Of a DNA stretch of 64,000 bases, positions 11,145-21,752 are shown piece after piece. Source of the DNA: Platerodrilus igneus. Lineage: Eukaryota; Arthropoda; Insecta; Coleoptera; Lycidae. The notes beneath the pieces were generated by a model. That model did not search any database. It was not told where the DNA came from and worked only from the letters and a program-made list of their open reading frames with translations. Position 1 is the stretch's first letter. Every line of letters starts with the position of its first letter. The translations under genes were made by a program, and so were the position numbers. The stretch covers positions 2,170,001 through 2,234,000 of the forward strand of contig JARFIW010000663.1 in NCBI GenBank assembly GCA_036346225.1, in the 5' to 3' direction.

Positions 11145-13183
11145 AATGATCACATCAAATAATTTTAATCACCGTGTAGAAGCTTTGGGAAAAGGTACGC
11201 GTTATTAAAAAACCGTGAAGCATAAAAATTCATTCGTTTCATTAAAAATAAGGGAGTTAAATTATGTACAAGACGCTTGCTATAAAAAAAAAAGGAAGCA
11301 GTATTAAACAGCTCTGCGTGTAATTTAATTATTCCTAGTAAAGAAACAAATAGAAAATTACGTGCAAAATTTATATTAATTAACTCAATTTTAAGTAACC
11401 GGTATTAAACAAAATGTACAGATAATAATTAATATTTAATTAGGAGTCACTAAAAATTAAAGGGTATTATTTTAATTGGAGTTAATTGAACCATTAGTAA
11501 CATATAATATCTATAAAAACTTGTAAAAACCCAATAAAATGCAAATCGTAGAAGTGTTATTTAGAAGTATTATGTTTGAACACCTGTGTATTTTTAAAAA
11601 AGCTCATTCTGCGTAAATTTTGCAGATAATTAATGGTTACAGACAATCTTGGAGAAACCGTAGCTTAATAGGTACGGGAAATGCTAAAGGTGGGTTATTT
11701 CACAGTCCACATGGACTGAAATAATCGATAATAAAGAATATCAATTTGCACCAATAAGAACAGGGTAGATAGAGACAGATAATATGCGCAAGACCGAGAC
11801 ACATATAGTAAAAGGCGTGAGTGGAGCAACGTCACGGGGTTGCGATTGGTTGAAAATAAAAGGCAAAATTGAGAGACGTTGCGAGCCGTGTCGAAATTTC
11901 TGAGATTTAACTGGGGCGAGTGCAAATTTCGTAAAAATCGCATGCCGGGCTGCGGAATGGGAACCTAGCATGCGAAATTCTGAAGAATTGTCCGTTTTGG
12001 GGACCAGACCGACAGACAGGCTAACCTCTATATATACCCAGGTTAATATGAACAAGCTCTCTTAGATTTTCGAATTGATTCAATGCGTTAAACAGTGCTT
12101 TTTAGTTTTCCGATTTTGATTAAATAATTTAAACAGTTTGCTCATATATTTTGGTGATTTAAAAACAGTTTGTTCTTTACGTGCTACAATGAAGGTACTT
12201 TAGTGCACTTAGAAAAGAAGATACAAGGTAATAAAGTCTAGTATCACTGTACCAATTTGTCAAATTTGCAACGAAAAATGAATACACAAAAGTAGGCAGT
12301 TTTGGCGTATATTGGTGAAAGAAGCATGAATTTCTTTGCTATTTTTCGGGGGTGTTAATAATTAAATGGTTCATAAACGTGTCTGGATCCACAAAACAAG
12401 ATTCAGATATACACAGATGAGTTCCGGAAAAGCCCTGAAACAACTTTAGATGAATGGTGGTGGAAAAATTTTTAAAAGCGTTGAGAATCAGAAGCCGTAA
12501 ATATAACCCAGTTGGAATGGTGTGATTAACAAAAGGGACGATGTACATTGAAGCTACGAGTGCAGTAACCTTCAGGTAAATTATACTATTTTGTTTGAAC
12601 TTTGATGTTTTCGTGTGTGTTGAATAACTTTATAATTTATTTACTTAAAATGGACAGTAATGAAGTTGTACTAACAACAAATTTTTAATTTTAAGGTGAA
12701 ATTTTCTTGTTTAAGTCGAAAGGAGTATTTAGAATTTATGTTCTTGATGAAAATTTGGGTATGTCTTTGAGCTCAATTAGACGAACCTGGTTAATTAACG
12801 TAAAGGGGTGGTAGATGCTCCCTTTGTACTCTGCATATATTGTTATAGTAATTAGTAGGCATCCTACAAGGACTTTAATTCTGGATGCACATTAAAATGA
12901 TAACAGATTTAATCTTGAAATTTTCTGATACTGAAATTTATGCTGAATTTTAATTTTGAAATTTTAATGTATTGTGAATATTGATGTAAATAGAGTTAAC
13001 GTTGATGTTTGTGGTAGGAATGTGTTTGTTTTTTTTTATGAATGAGGATGAAGGTATATCTAGGGGAGCAGCCGAGGCGATGAACAGAAGAAAGTCGACG
13101 GACCAGTTAATTTAGGAGGTTTCACAGCATTCTTTGACGCACAATCTGTGGGGCTCGATTCTAATTGGTGGTTTCACAGCAAT
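11145..13183 (+). repeat. 2.1 kb unclassified repeat, copy 1
   Basis: Runs from GATCACATCAAATAATTTTA to TTTCACAGCA and is collinear with copies at 14675 (inverted), 19004 and 37111. The extreme left end seen in copies 2-4 is missing. A TATA-like TATATATAC lies at 12029-12037 at the conserved place, and exon-boundary-like words ACAAGGTAATAAA (~12224) and CCTTCAGGTAAATT (~12570) follow. No protein is recognisable on either strand. Confidence 0.75.
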
Positions 13184-13185
13184 AT

Positions 13186-13240
13186 ATTCAGTTTTTTTAT
13201 GGGTTATAATTTTATAATTTTATAACCCATAAAAAAACTG

Positions 13241-13243
<3 letters not shown>
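13186..13243. repeat. Perfect 24-bp inverted repeat (hairpin)
   Basis: 13186-13209 and 13220-13243 are exact reverse complements with an 11-nt AT spacer. It sits between the end of the 2.1 kb repeat and the (AT)n tract that opens PLE copy 1. Confidence 0.9.

Positions 13244-13280
<37 letters not shown>
13244..13280. repeat. (AT)n microsatellite
   Basis: Pure AT dinucleotides at the left boundary of PLE copy 1. Confidence 0.97.
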
Positions 13281-13283
<3 letters not shown>

Positions 13284-13309
13284 GATTTTCTGGGTATTGG
13301 TCATCAATA

Positions 13310-13368
13310 ATATTCAAGTAAATTTGTATGACGCGTTTCGGTTTATTACAACCATTATCAAAATATCT
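13310..13368 (-). ncRNA. Degenerate hammerhead-like motif in PLE copy 1
   Basis: On the minus strand: UUGAUAA (canonical CUGANGA), a 4-bp stem GGUU/AACC, GAAA, then CGC and GUC. Two core positions (C3, G8) are changed, so activity is not expected. Architecture matches the hammerhead motifs known at PLE ends. Confidence 0.5.
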
Positions 13369-13688
13369 AAAATACATAAAATTAATTACAATATATAAAA
13401 CGTTATTTGGTATAAATACAGTATAAAATAATAACATTATAGTTTATACCTGTTCAAATTTTGAATAGCAGAATTTACATATTAAAAACATAAAAACATC
13501 AATGGATATTGTGTCAATTGCTTAAATATACGTGTTAACTGTGGGACTGTTTGAAACAAAGTGTAGGCGAAAGTTGTGTGAGTGTAGATAAAAGAACATC
13601 ATATTTGTTTTGTTGTTATGATAATTATTCTGATATTTTACTAAGATGCAAACTATTGATTTAATTATTAATTATGTTATGGTATATA

Positions 13689-14630
13689 TTAACAAAGCCA
13701 TTCTTTATCAGTCTTTGAATTTACAGTATTATGATCTCTTTGAATTTGTATCATTTCTAATATGTTTCTTTTTATTTCATGCTTTTCGGTACCTAAAATG
13801 CTAATATTATCAAAATTAAAATTATGTAGATTGTTTAGTGCGTGGTTAACTAAAGTAATACATCTGCTATTGGTTTTGATAGAGTATTTATGTTCATAAA
13901 TTCTTTTGTTTATGCATTGTTTTGTGCTTGCTATGTAGGTGCTAGGGCATTCTTTACAATTTATTTTATATATAGTGTGTGTTTTATTTTTATCAAGAAT
14001 TTTTGGTTTCAATTTATTAAAGAATTTATTTGTATAGTTATTTGGTTTATGTCCCACTTTAATATCATAACTTTTTAAACATTGTTGAATTTTATGAGAA
14101 AGTTTTGGTATGTATTCTAAACTTATATAAATATTATTACTGTCATTGTTTTTATTTTCTTTGTTGTTATTATATATTTTATGGATTTTTTGTTTTATAT
14201 TAGGGTCATAGAAAGTTTTAGGGTAATTATTTTGTTGTAATACTTGTTTTACTTTTCTCAATTTGTTGGGTCTAAATTTTGAGTGAGACAACTGTATTGC
14301 ATTGTCTACCAGATTATTGATGACGTTAGTTTTATATTGTATAGGAACGGTTGAATTAAAATTTAAATATCTACCAGACCAGATATTTTTTGTAAACCAA
14401 TTTGTAAAAATTTTTCCTGTTTTATTATATATAATTTTATATTTAAAATGAAATACTATGGTTTACTTCTTTTTCGATAGTGAACTGTAATTTACTATGG
14501 AATGAATTAAATAATTGTAAAGTGTTTGCAATTTGGTTTTCTGGTAGACACATGATACAGTCGTCAACATATCGTTTATAAAAGTGGGGTTTAAAACTTA
14601 ATTTTGTTATTATAGTGTTCTCTAATTCTT

Positions 14631-14634
<4 letters not shown>
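13689..14634 (-). pseudogene. PLE polyprotein remnant: reverse transcriptase end plus GIY-YIG nuclease
   Basis: The part at 14443-14634 carries the reverse transcriptase catalytic motif YVDD (FYKRYVDDCI). Between it and 14291 another frame reads through IWSGRYLNF, a block that follows the catalytic core in PLEs. The 200-residue frame 13689-14291 holds a GIY-YIG-like nuclease domain with Cys ligands (INCKECPSTYIAST) and a conserved NKRIYEHK arginine helix; the second half of the signature is weak. PLE proteins make cDNA at a nick cut by this nuclease. At least one frameshift (~14443) and the missing N-terminal two-thirds make it non-functional. Very Asn/Lys-rich, matching the base composition. 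Confidence 0.82.

Positions 14635-14677
<43 letters not shown>
14633..14677. repeat. (AT)n microsatellite
   Basis: Pure AT tract between PLE copy 1 and the inverted 2.1 kb repeat. Confidence 0.97.
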
Positions 14678-14678
<1 letters not shown>

Positions 14679-16701
14679 CTGTGAAACCTCCATCTTTGTG
14701 AACTACGCTTTTCGCCTCGGCTGCTCACCTAATTTTATAAATCTCCTCATTCATAAAAATTAAACACATTCCTACCACAAACATCAACGTTAACTCTATT
14801 TACATCAATATTCAGAATACATTAAATTTTCAAATTAAATTTCAGCATAAAATTCAGTTTTAAAAGGAATTTCAAAATTAATTTTATTATCACTTTAACG
14901 TGCATCCAGAATTCAAGTCCTTGTTGGATGCCTACTAATTAATATAACAATATAAACAGACCGGAGTCTGAGTACAAAGGAGCATCTACCACCCTTTACG
15001 TTAATTAACCAGGTTTGTCTAATTGAGCTCAAAGACATACCCAAAGTTTCATCATATTCCCGAACATCAAAACAAAATACCCCTTTTACTTAAACAAGCA
15101 AATTTCATCTTAAAATTAAACTTTTATGGTTAGAACAATTTCACTAATGTCCATTTAAAGTAAATCAATTATAAAGTCATTCAATACACACAAAATGTCA
15201 AACAAAATAGTATAATTTACCTGAAGGTTACTGTCCTCGTCGTTTCAAGGTATCGTTTCTTTAGTTAATCACACCATTCAACAGGATTATAATTACGGCT
15301 TCTGATTCTCTACGCTTTTAAAATTTTCTCCATCACCAGTTGTTTCTGGGCTTTTCCGGAACTCATCTATGTATATCTGACCCTTGTTTCGTGGATCCAG
15401 ACACGTATTTGAACCATTTAATTATTAACACCCCTGAAAAATAGCAAATAACTTCATGCTTCTGTCACCAATATACGCCAAAACTGCCTACTTTTGTGTA
15501 TACATTCGTCGTTGTAAATTTTGCTAATTGGTACAGTGAAACTAAATTTTATTACCTTGTATCTAAGTGCACTGAAGTACATTCATGTTAACACGTAAAT
15601 AACAAGCTATTTTGAATCACTAAAATATACTAGCAAACTTTAAATTATTTAATCAAACTAAAATGCACGGTTTAACATTTTCAATCAAGTCGCGTATGTA
15701 CGAGCTTTTAACGCATCGAATCGTCAAAAGTCTCAGAGAGCTTGTTTATATTCATCTCGGTATATATAGCAAAAGCCTGTCTATCGGTCTGTTCCCCAAA
15801 ACGGGTAATTCTAAAGAATTTCTCATGCCATGTTCCCAGTCTGCCGCTCGCGCGTCGATTTTACGAATTTTCACTTGCCCCATTTAAATCTCAGAAAATT
15901 TCCACACGGCACGCAAGCATGTCCGAGAAAAACTAATTGATTTTGTACAGAAATTGTTGTTCTACCTCTGATATTTGCATCCTATTTTTAACCAATTGTG
16001 ACCCCGTGACGTTGCTTAAATCCCGCCTTCTACAATATGTGTCTTTGCTTGACGCATTTTCTCTTTCCTTCTCTACCGTGTTCTTATTGGTGCAACTTGA
16101 TATTCTTTATTATCGATTATTTTAGTCCACATGGAGTGTGAAATAACCAGCTTTAGCAATTCTCGTAACTATTATGCGACGTTTTCCCAAGATTCTTTGA
16201 AACATTAATTATCTGCAAAATTTACGCCGAATGTGATATTTAAACTACGCAGGTGTTCAAAATAATATTAATTCTCAGAGCTTTATTCCGTGGTATTTTA
16301 ATCTTGGGTTTTTACAAGTTTCTATAGGTATTATATGTTATTAACGGTTTAATTAACTCCAATTAAAATTGATTTCTATCCTTTTTATTTTAGCGAATAC
16401 AACTTAAATATTAATTATTATACGTACACTTTGTTTTACTACCGGTTACTTAAAATAGGGTTAATTAATATAAACTTTGTACGTAATTTCTCTTTGTTTA
16501 GGAATAATTACATTACACGCAGAGCTTTTCACTACTGCTTCGTCTTATAAATAATTTAAATTTCTTATTTTTACTGAAACAACCGAGTTTATTTATGCTT
16601 CATGGTTTTAATAACGCGTATTATTTAATGAAATTCCTTATACACGGTGATTAAAATCATTTGATGTGATTATTTAATTTTCTACCCTGGTCTAAATATG
16701 A

Positions 16702-16702
<1 letters not shown>
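14675..16702 (-). repeat. 2.1 kb unclassified repeat, copy 2 (inverted)
   Basis: Reverse-complement copy of the unit at 11145 and 19004: plus-strand sequence opens with TTGCTGTGAAACC and closes with ACCCTGGTCTAAATATGAG. The TATA-like word appears in reverse orientation at 15761-15768. With copy 1 it forms two ~2 kb inverted arms around PLE copy 1. The 70-residue minus frames of copies 1 and 3 are broken here. Confidence 0.75.

Positions 16703-16738
<36 letters not shown>
16703..16738. repeat. (AT)n microsatellite
   Basis: AT tract at the outer end of 2.1 kb copy 2. Confidence 0.96.
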
Positions 16739-16739
<1 letters not shown>

Positions 16740-16744
16740 AATCA

Positions 16745-16835
16745 TATTAGCAGGTTGTAGGTCAGCTGGTTATTTAAGCGTACTCTTAAATAACCTCTAC
16801 GCTTAAATAACCAGCTTACCTACAACCTGCTAATA
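16745..16835. repeat. 36-bp inverted repeat (hairpin) between two (AT)n tracts
   Basis: 16745-16780 and 16800-16835 are near-perfect reverse complements (word AGCAGGTTGTAGGT and its complement). The same word in diverged form (ACAGGTTATAGGTCAGCTA) recurs at ~35099 beside another microsatellite, so this is a small dispersed family. Confidence 0.85.
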
Positions 16836-16876
16836 TCATTCCATTTATTCAAATCAGCAAGGTCGTTATACTACAT

Positions 16877-16879
<3 letters not shown>

Positions 16880-16918
<39 letters not shown>
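16880..16918. repeat. (AT)n microsatellite
   Basis: AT tract closing the hairpin segment. Confidence 0.96.
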
Positions 16919-16921
<3 letters not shown>

Positions 16922-18970
16922 GTGGATTTAAAGGGTAAATAGGTGTAGACAAGGAAATTTTAGCAACCGTGTATATAGAAATAAGAGCAAATTATGTACG
17001 CGCCAAATTAATTTAAGTCATATAGTGAAAACGGACGGAATTAAGGTATTTTTATATTTAAATTGGAATGTGAAAATTACATAAGGGATGAAAAGCTTTA
17101 AAGTACATAAAAGTTCAAGGATACGCATAATTAATTATAATTTCTTTTAATCAAACGCATGAAAGCAGAAAAGGAAGCTTGCATGCATAAGAAAATCAAT
17201 AATTTCTAACGCAAAGATATTTGTTTAAAAGCCAACGTTTATTTACACCAATACTACGAAGCTGAGAATCTAGGAATTGTTATTTTCAAACGGTCGATAA
17301 TTTTTAAGAAACACCTGTTGGTTAAATGTTACGTTCAGAAAATTTGAAACGAACGTTAATATAGAATTCCATAGAAATTGTTTTCAACGGTCAATTTGTA
17401 TAAGCTGGTAAATAACCCGTACCTTGAGGAGTGAGTGGAATGAACGATTGATAGTGTAGGACTGATAGAGAAGCAGATAGAACAAGCGTTGAATAGAAGT
17501 CACGTAAGGTATACACGTGGACTAGGCGAAGAACGTCTACAATATCGATTTTCAGTAGCCCGTGGGGTTTGAAAGAAGACAACAAACATGCATAGAACAG
17601 AGATGTATAGCGGATAGGTGGAATATTGGGACGACAAGAAATTATATCATTGGTTGATAGCCAACAGTTTTCGAAAAGTGCATGTACGTGTAAGGTAAGA
17701 GAGGATGTCTATGTAAACAACATGACGAACAAGAAAAATTTTTCGGAATTTAGAATCGGTTATGTTCAAAATTTTAAGAAGACGCTTTGAAAATAAGCTT
17801 TTCTCTTGAAACGGGTTCCACGGGGGAGTATAGGAACAATATAAATACCCAAGAGAATATATTAAAGCTCTCTTTCCTTTCATCGAGTTCTGAATACAAG
17901 TTCAGACCTACATAATAGTCAAAGCTTTCGGTTAGAATTTGTGTGTTCAGTAAAGTTACATTAAACATTTTATTTGAAACTATAAAAGTTGTAGTAGCGG
18001 ACCGTAAGTTAGTAAAGTGATGCACAAGTAGTGCTTATTTAAACAAAAGGTACCGTTACTACCACTAAGTTATTATATGGATGGATGATTTTGGGGTAAG
18101 CAGAACTGAGAAAATTTGTATGCATAATATCTGGAATGGAATGTTACTGTTGAGACGAAGCTAGTATCTTGGGAGAAGTACAGTTATTGTATGGTGGGGA
18201 TCGGTGGATCCTGGAATCAGCGTAGTAGATGGACACAGCGACGAGGGGTTTCTGGTAGCCATCTCCAGCGAGGGCGAAGAGTGAAGGTGTCTCCAGGTAA
18301 TAAATTTGAAATTTCTGTTTTTATATAAACATTTGTGGATATTTTGTGTTGTGTGGATGACTTATTGGTGGCGTATTTATTGTATTTAAAAACTTGTTTA
18401 AAAGGGTACATGTCCAGGGCAATTTAATAATTTTGAGTATTGAAAAAGGGTTTATTGAGGATATATAAAAATTTATTCAAGCTATAAATTGTGGTTGTAA
18501 GGAGTAAACGGGTCTGTAAATTTGTTTTCAGAAATGCAAGGTATAAAAAGCATTTATAAACAAAACTGCGTTATAATGAGCTCACAATACACCAGTTTGA
18601 AGTCAAATTAGGGTTACATATGGGGACCATCTACTCATATTTACTCGAATATGTTTAAAATCATTTAAAAATCAAGGACTTTAAAACATTCAATAAATTG
18701 AGCTTGTAATAATTGTACCAAAACGTTTGTACTCATGTGTAAATATTTTATCTGTTAATATGTGTAAATAAAAGGTTGTATGGTTGTTGTATTATTTTGG
18801 TAATTTTGGTAAAAATAGGTATTCAAGAAGAGGCCAATTGCTGAGCTAGCCAGGGTGAGCAGAGAAATTCGAAGGCGTCCTAAATACTAAGGGTAAGAAA
18901 TTTTTATAAAATTTTTTTGGAAAATTTCATGTTGGCCAAGCTTAGTTCCCAAATTTTGGTGACCTTCACG
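16919..18970. other. No recognised gene; LTR-end-like sequence near 18950
   Basis: AT-rich, non-repetitive within the window. The right end contains CCAAATTTTGGTGACC at ~18949, which resembles an LTR/primer-site junction, but no LTR pair or coding region supports it. Confidence 0.4.
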
Positions 18971-19003
18971 GCAATATATATATATATATATATACATATA
19001 TAT
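18971..19003. repeat. (AT)n microsatellite
   Basis: AT tract with one CA interruption at the left end of 2.1 kb copy 3. Confidence 0.95.
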
Positions 19004-21203
19004 CTCATATTTAGACCAGGGTAGAAAATTAAATAATCACATCAAATAATTTTAATCACCGTGTATAATGAATATTATTAGATAATACGCGTTATTAAAA
19101 CCGTGAAGCATAAAATTTATTAGTTTCATTAAACATAAGAGATTTAAATCATGTACAAGACGCTTTATATCAAAAGAAGCAGTATTAAAAAGCTCTGCGT
19201 GTAATGTAATTATTCCTAAACAAATGGAAATTACGTGCAAAATTTATATTAATTAACCCTATTTTAAGTAACCGGTATTGAACAAAACGTACAGATAGTA
19301 ATTGAATATTTAATTAGGATTCACTAAAAATTAAAGGGTATTATTTTTAATTGAATCGTTAGTAACAGATAATATCTATAGAAACTTGTAAAAACCCAAT
19401 AAAATGCAAATCCTAGAAGTGTTAGTTAGAAGTAGGATGTTTGAACACACCTGCGTATTTTAAAAGGCAATTTCAGTTTAATTTGTTTAGATAAACATGT
19501 CGATTCTAAGGATATTGGAAACGGTCAGATGCTTTAGCACGAAATACAAAACAGGGTTTATTTAAAAAGCTCATTCGGCGAAAATTTTGCAGATAATTAA
19601 TGTTTACAAAGAATCTTGGAGAAACCGGGGCTTAATATTCACGAGAAGGTGCGATACGGGGTTATTTAACCCAGATAGTCCACATGGACTAAAATATAAT
19701 CGATAATAAAGAATATCAATTTGCACCAATACGAACAGGTTAGAAAAGGAAAGAGAAATGCGTCAAGCAAAGACACATATAGTAAAAGGCGTGATTTAAG
19801 CAACGTCACGAGGGTCACAATTGGTTGAAAATAGGATGCAAATATCAGAGGTAGAAACAACAATTTCTGTACAAAATTAATTAGTTTTTCTCGGACATGT
19901 TTTCGTGCCGTGTGAGAATTTCTGATATTTAAATGGGGCGAGTGAAAATTCGTAAAAACCGACGCGCGAGCGACGGACTGGGAACATAGAATGAGAAATT
20001 CTTAAGAATTGTCTGTTTTGAGGACAAAAGCGACGTGCCGGCTATTCGCTATATATACCGGTGGTAATATGAATTTCGGCCTCTTAGACTTTTGACTATT
20101 CGATGCGTTAAAAGCTCTTACATCCGCGACTTGATTGAAGATGTTAAACAGTGCATTTTAGTTTGATAAACTAATTTAAAGTTTGCTCGTATATTTTAGT
20201 GATTCAAAATAGTTTGTTATTTACGTGCTAACATGAATGTACTTCAGTGCACTTAGATACAAGGTAATAAAATTTAGTATCACTGTACCAATTAGCAAAA
20301 TTTACAACGACAAATGTATACACAAAAGTAGGCAGTTTTGGCGTATCTTGGTGAAAGAAGTATGAATTTCTTTGTTATTTTTCGGGGTGTTAATAATTAA
20401 ATGGTTCAAATACGTGTCTGGATCCACGAAACAAGGGTCAGATATACACAGATGAGTTCCGGAAAAGCCCAGAAACAACTTTAAATAAATGGTGATGGAG
20501 AAAATTTTAAAAGCGTTGAGAATTAGAAGCCGTAAATATAATCCTGTTGAAATGGTGTGATTAACTAAAGGGACGATGTACATTGAAGCTACGAGGACAG
20601 TAACCTTCAGGTAAATTATACTATTTTGTTTGACATTTTGGTGTGTGTTGAATAACTTTATTATACTATTTTGTTTGAAATTTTTGTGTGTGTTGAATTA
20701 CTTTATAATTGATTTACTTTAAATGGACATTAGTGAAATTGTACTAACCATAAAATTTTAATGTTAAGATGAAATTTGCTTGTTTAAGTAGAAAGGGTAT
20801 TTAGTATTGATGTTCTGGATTATGATGAAATTTTAGGTATGTCTTTGAGCTCAATTAGACGAACCTGGTTAATTAACGTAAAGGGTGGTAGATGCTCCTT
20901 TTACTCTGCATATATTGTTATAGTAATTAGTAGGCATCCTACAAGGACTTTAATTCTGGATGCACGTTAAAATGATAATAAAATTAATCTTGAAATTCTT
21001 TTTAAAACTGAAATTTATGCTGAATTTTAATCTTGAAATTTTAATGTATTGTGAATATTGATGTAAATAGACTTGACGTTGATGTTTGTGGTAGGAATGT
21101 GTTTGTTTTTTTTTATGTATGAGGATGAAAGTTATATAGGGGAGCAGCCGAGGCGATTAACAGAAGAAAGTCAACAGACCAGGTAATTCAAGAGGTTTCA
21201 CAG

Positions 21204-21205
<2 letters not shown>
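19004..21205 (+). repeat. 2.1 kb unclassified repeat, copy 3 (most complete)
   Basis: Opens CTCATATTTAGACCAGGG and closes TTTCACAGCA, with (AT)n on both sides. TATA-like word at ~20051; exon-boundary-like words ACAAGGTAATAAA (~20255) and CCTTCAGGTAAATT (~20604) are kept at the same places as in copies 1 and 4. An internal duplication of ~50 bp lies near 20620-20690. A TATA, a transcribed-looking leader and splice-like words could suit a long LTR or a non-coding element, but I see no TG...CA pair. Confidence 0.78.
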
Positions 21206-21249
<44 letters not shown>

Positions 21250-21250
21250 A
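21206..21250. repeat. (AT)n microsatellite
   Basis: AT tract between 2.1 kb copy 3 and PLE copy 2. Confidence 0.96.
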
Positions 21251-21276
21251 ATCGTTAATGGACTGGTTAGCTTAAT

Positions 21277-21752
21277 TATTTTGGTAACAAGATGGTAGTA
21301 TCCTGGGTATGAAGTCCAAATAATACTAGTTTATGCAAAATTCAAAATTTAATTTCTTCTGCTTAACGTTTCGGCAAAACTTTTGCCTTTGTCAAAAGCA
21401 TCTACAATTAGAAGAGTTGTAATATAAAACTAACATAATATAATAGTTAAGTTCCTTACTGTATAAAACCAATATTTGTCAAATTTGAAAAATAGCAAAA
21501 TTGTCAAAATTTAAAATTAACATATGATTACGTTGATCAAAATTATTAATAAAATTCATTTAGTAGTAAATAGGATGTAGATCTAGTAACAAATTGAGCC
21601 TTAAAACTAATATGTTGGAAGATTAATATGGTTGAAGTAGATGATTTAGATTTAATGTTTATGTGATTATTATAAAAGAAAGCTCTTAATGAAGCGCATT
21701 AGATTTAAAGTGATTTAAATTGTATAGAGTAAAATAAAATCTGTGTGTCTTC
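21277..21752 (-). repeat. Left inverted arm of PLE copy 2
   Basis: Reverse complement of 24175-24657 with few mismatches. It includes the last ~15 codons of the PLE frame and a hammerhead-like motif at 21362-21410. Confidence 0.85.
21362..21410 (-). ncRNA. Degenerate hammerhead-like motif, left arm of PLE copy 2
   Basis: Minus strand: UUGACAA in place of CUGANGA, a strong stem GGCAAAA/UUUUGCC, then GAAA and CGUUAA. C3 and G8 are substituted exactly as in PLE copy 1. Probably inactive as a canonical ribozyme. Confidence 0.5.

Larger units (their letters stand above)
13281..14640 (-). mobile_element. Penelope-like element, copy 1, 5'-truncated
   Basis: Contains the end of a PLE reverse transcriptase, a GIY-YIG-like domain and ~400 bp of 3' non-coding sequence. 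It is bounded on both sides by (AT)n. It lacks the upstream reverse transcriptase motifs, so it is a 5'-truncated, dead copy, as expected from incomplete reverse transcription. Confidence 0.8.

Noticed and set aside
12339..12548. Similar ~70-residue minus-strand frames in 2.1 kb copies 1, 3 and 4 as a conserved gene
   Set aside because: Similarity follows from DNA identity of the repeats; the frame is broken in copy 2 and has no recognisable domain.
18949..18965. CCAAATTTTGGTGACC as an LTR end with primer site
   Set aside because: No second LTR, purine tract or coding sequence nearby.
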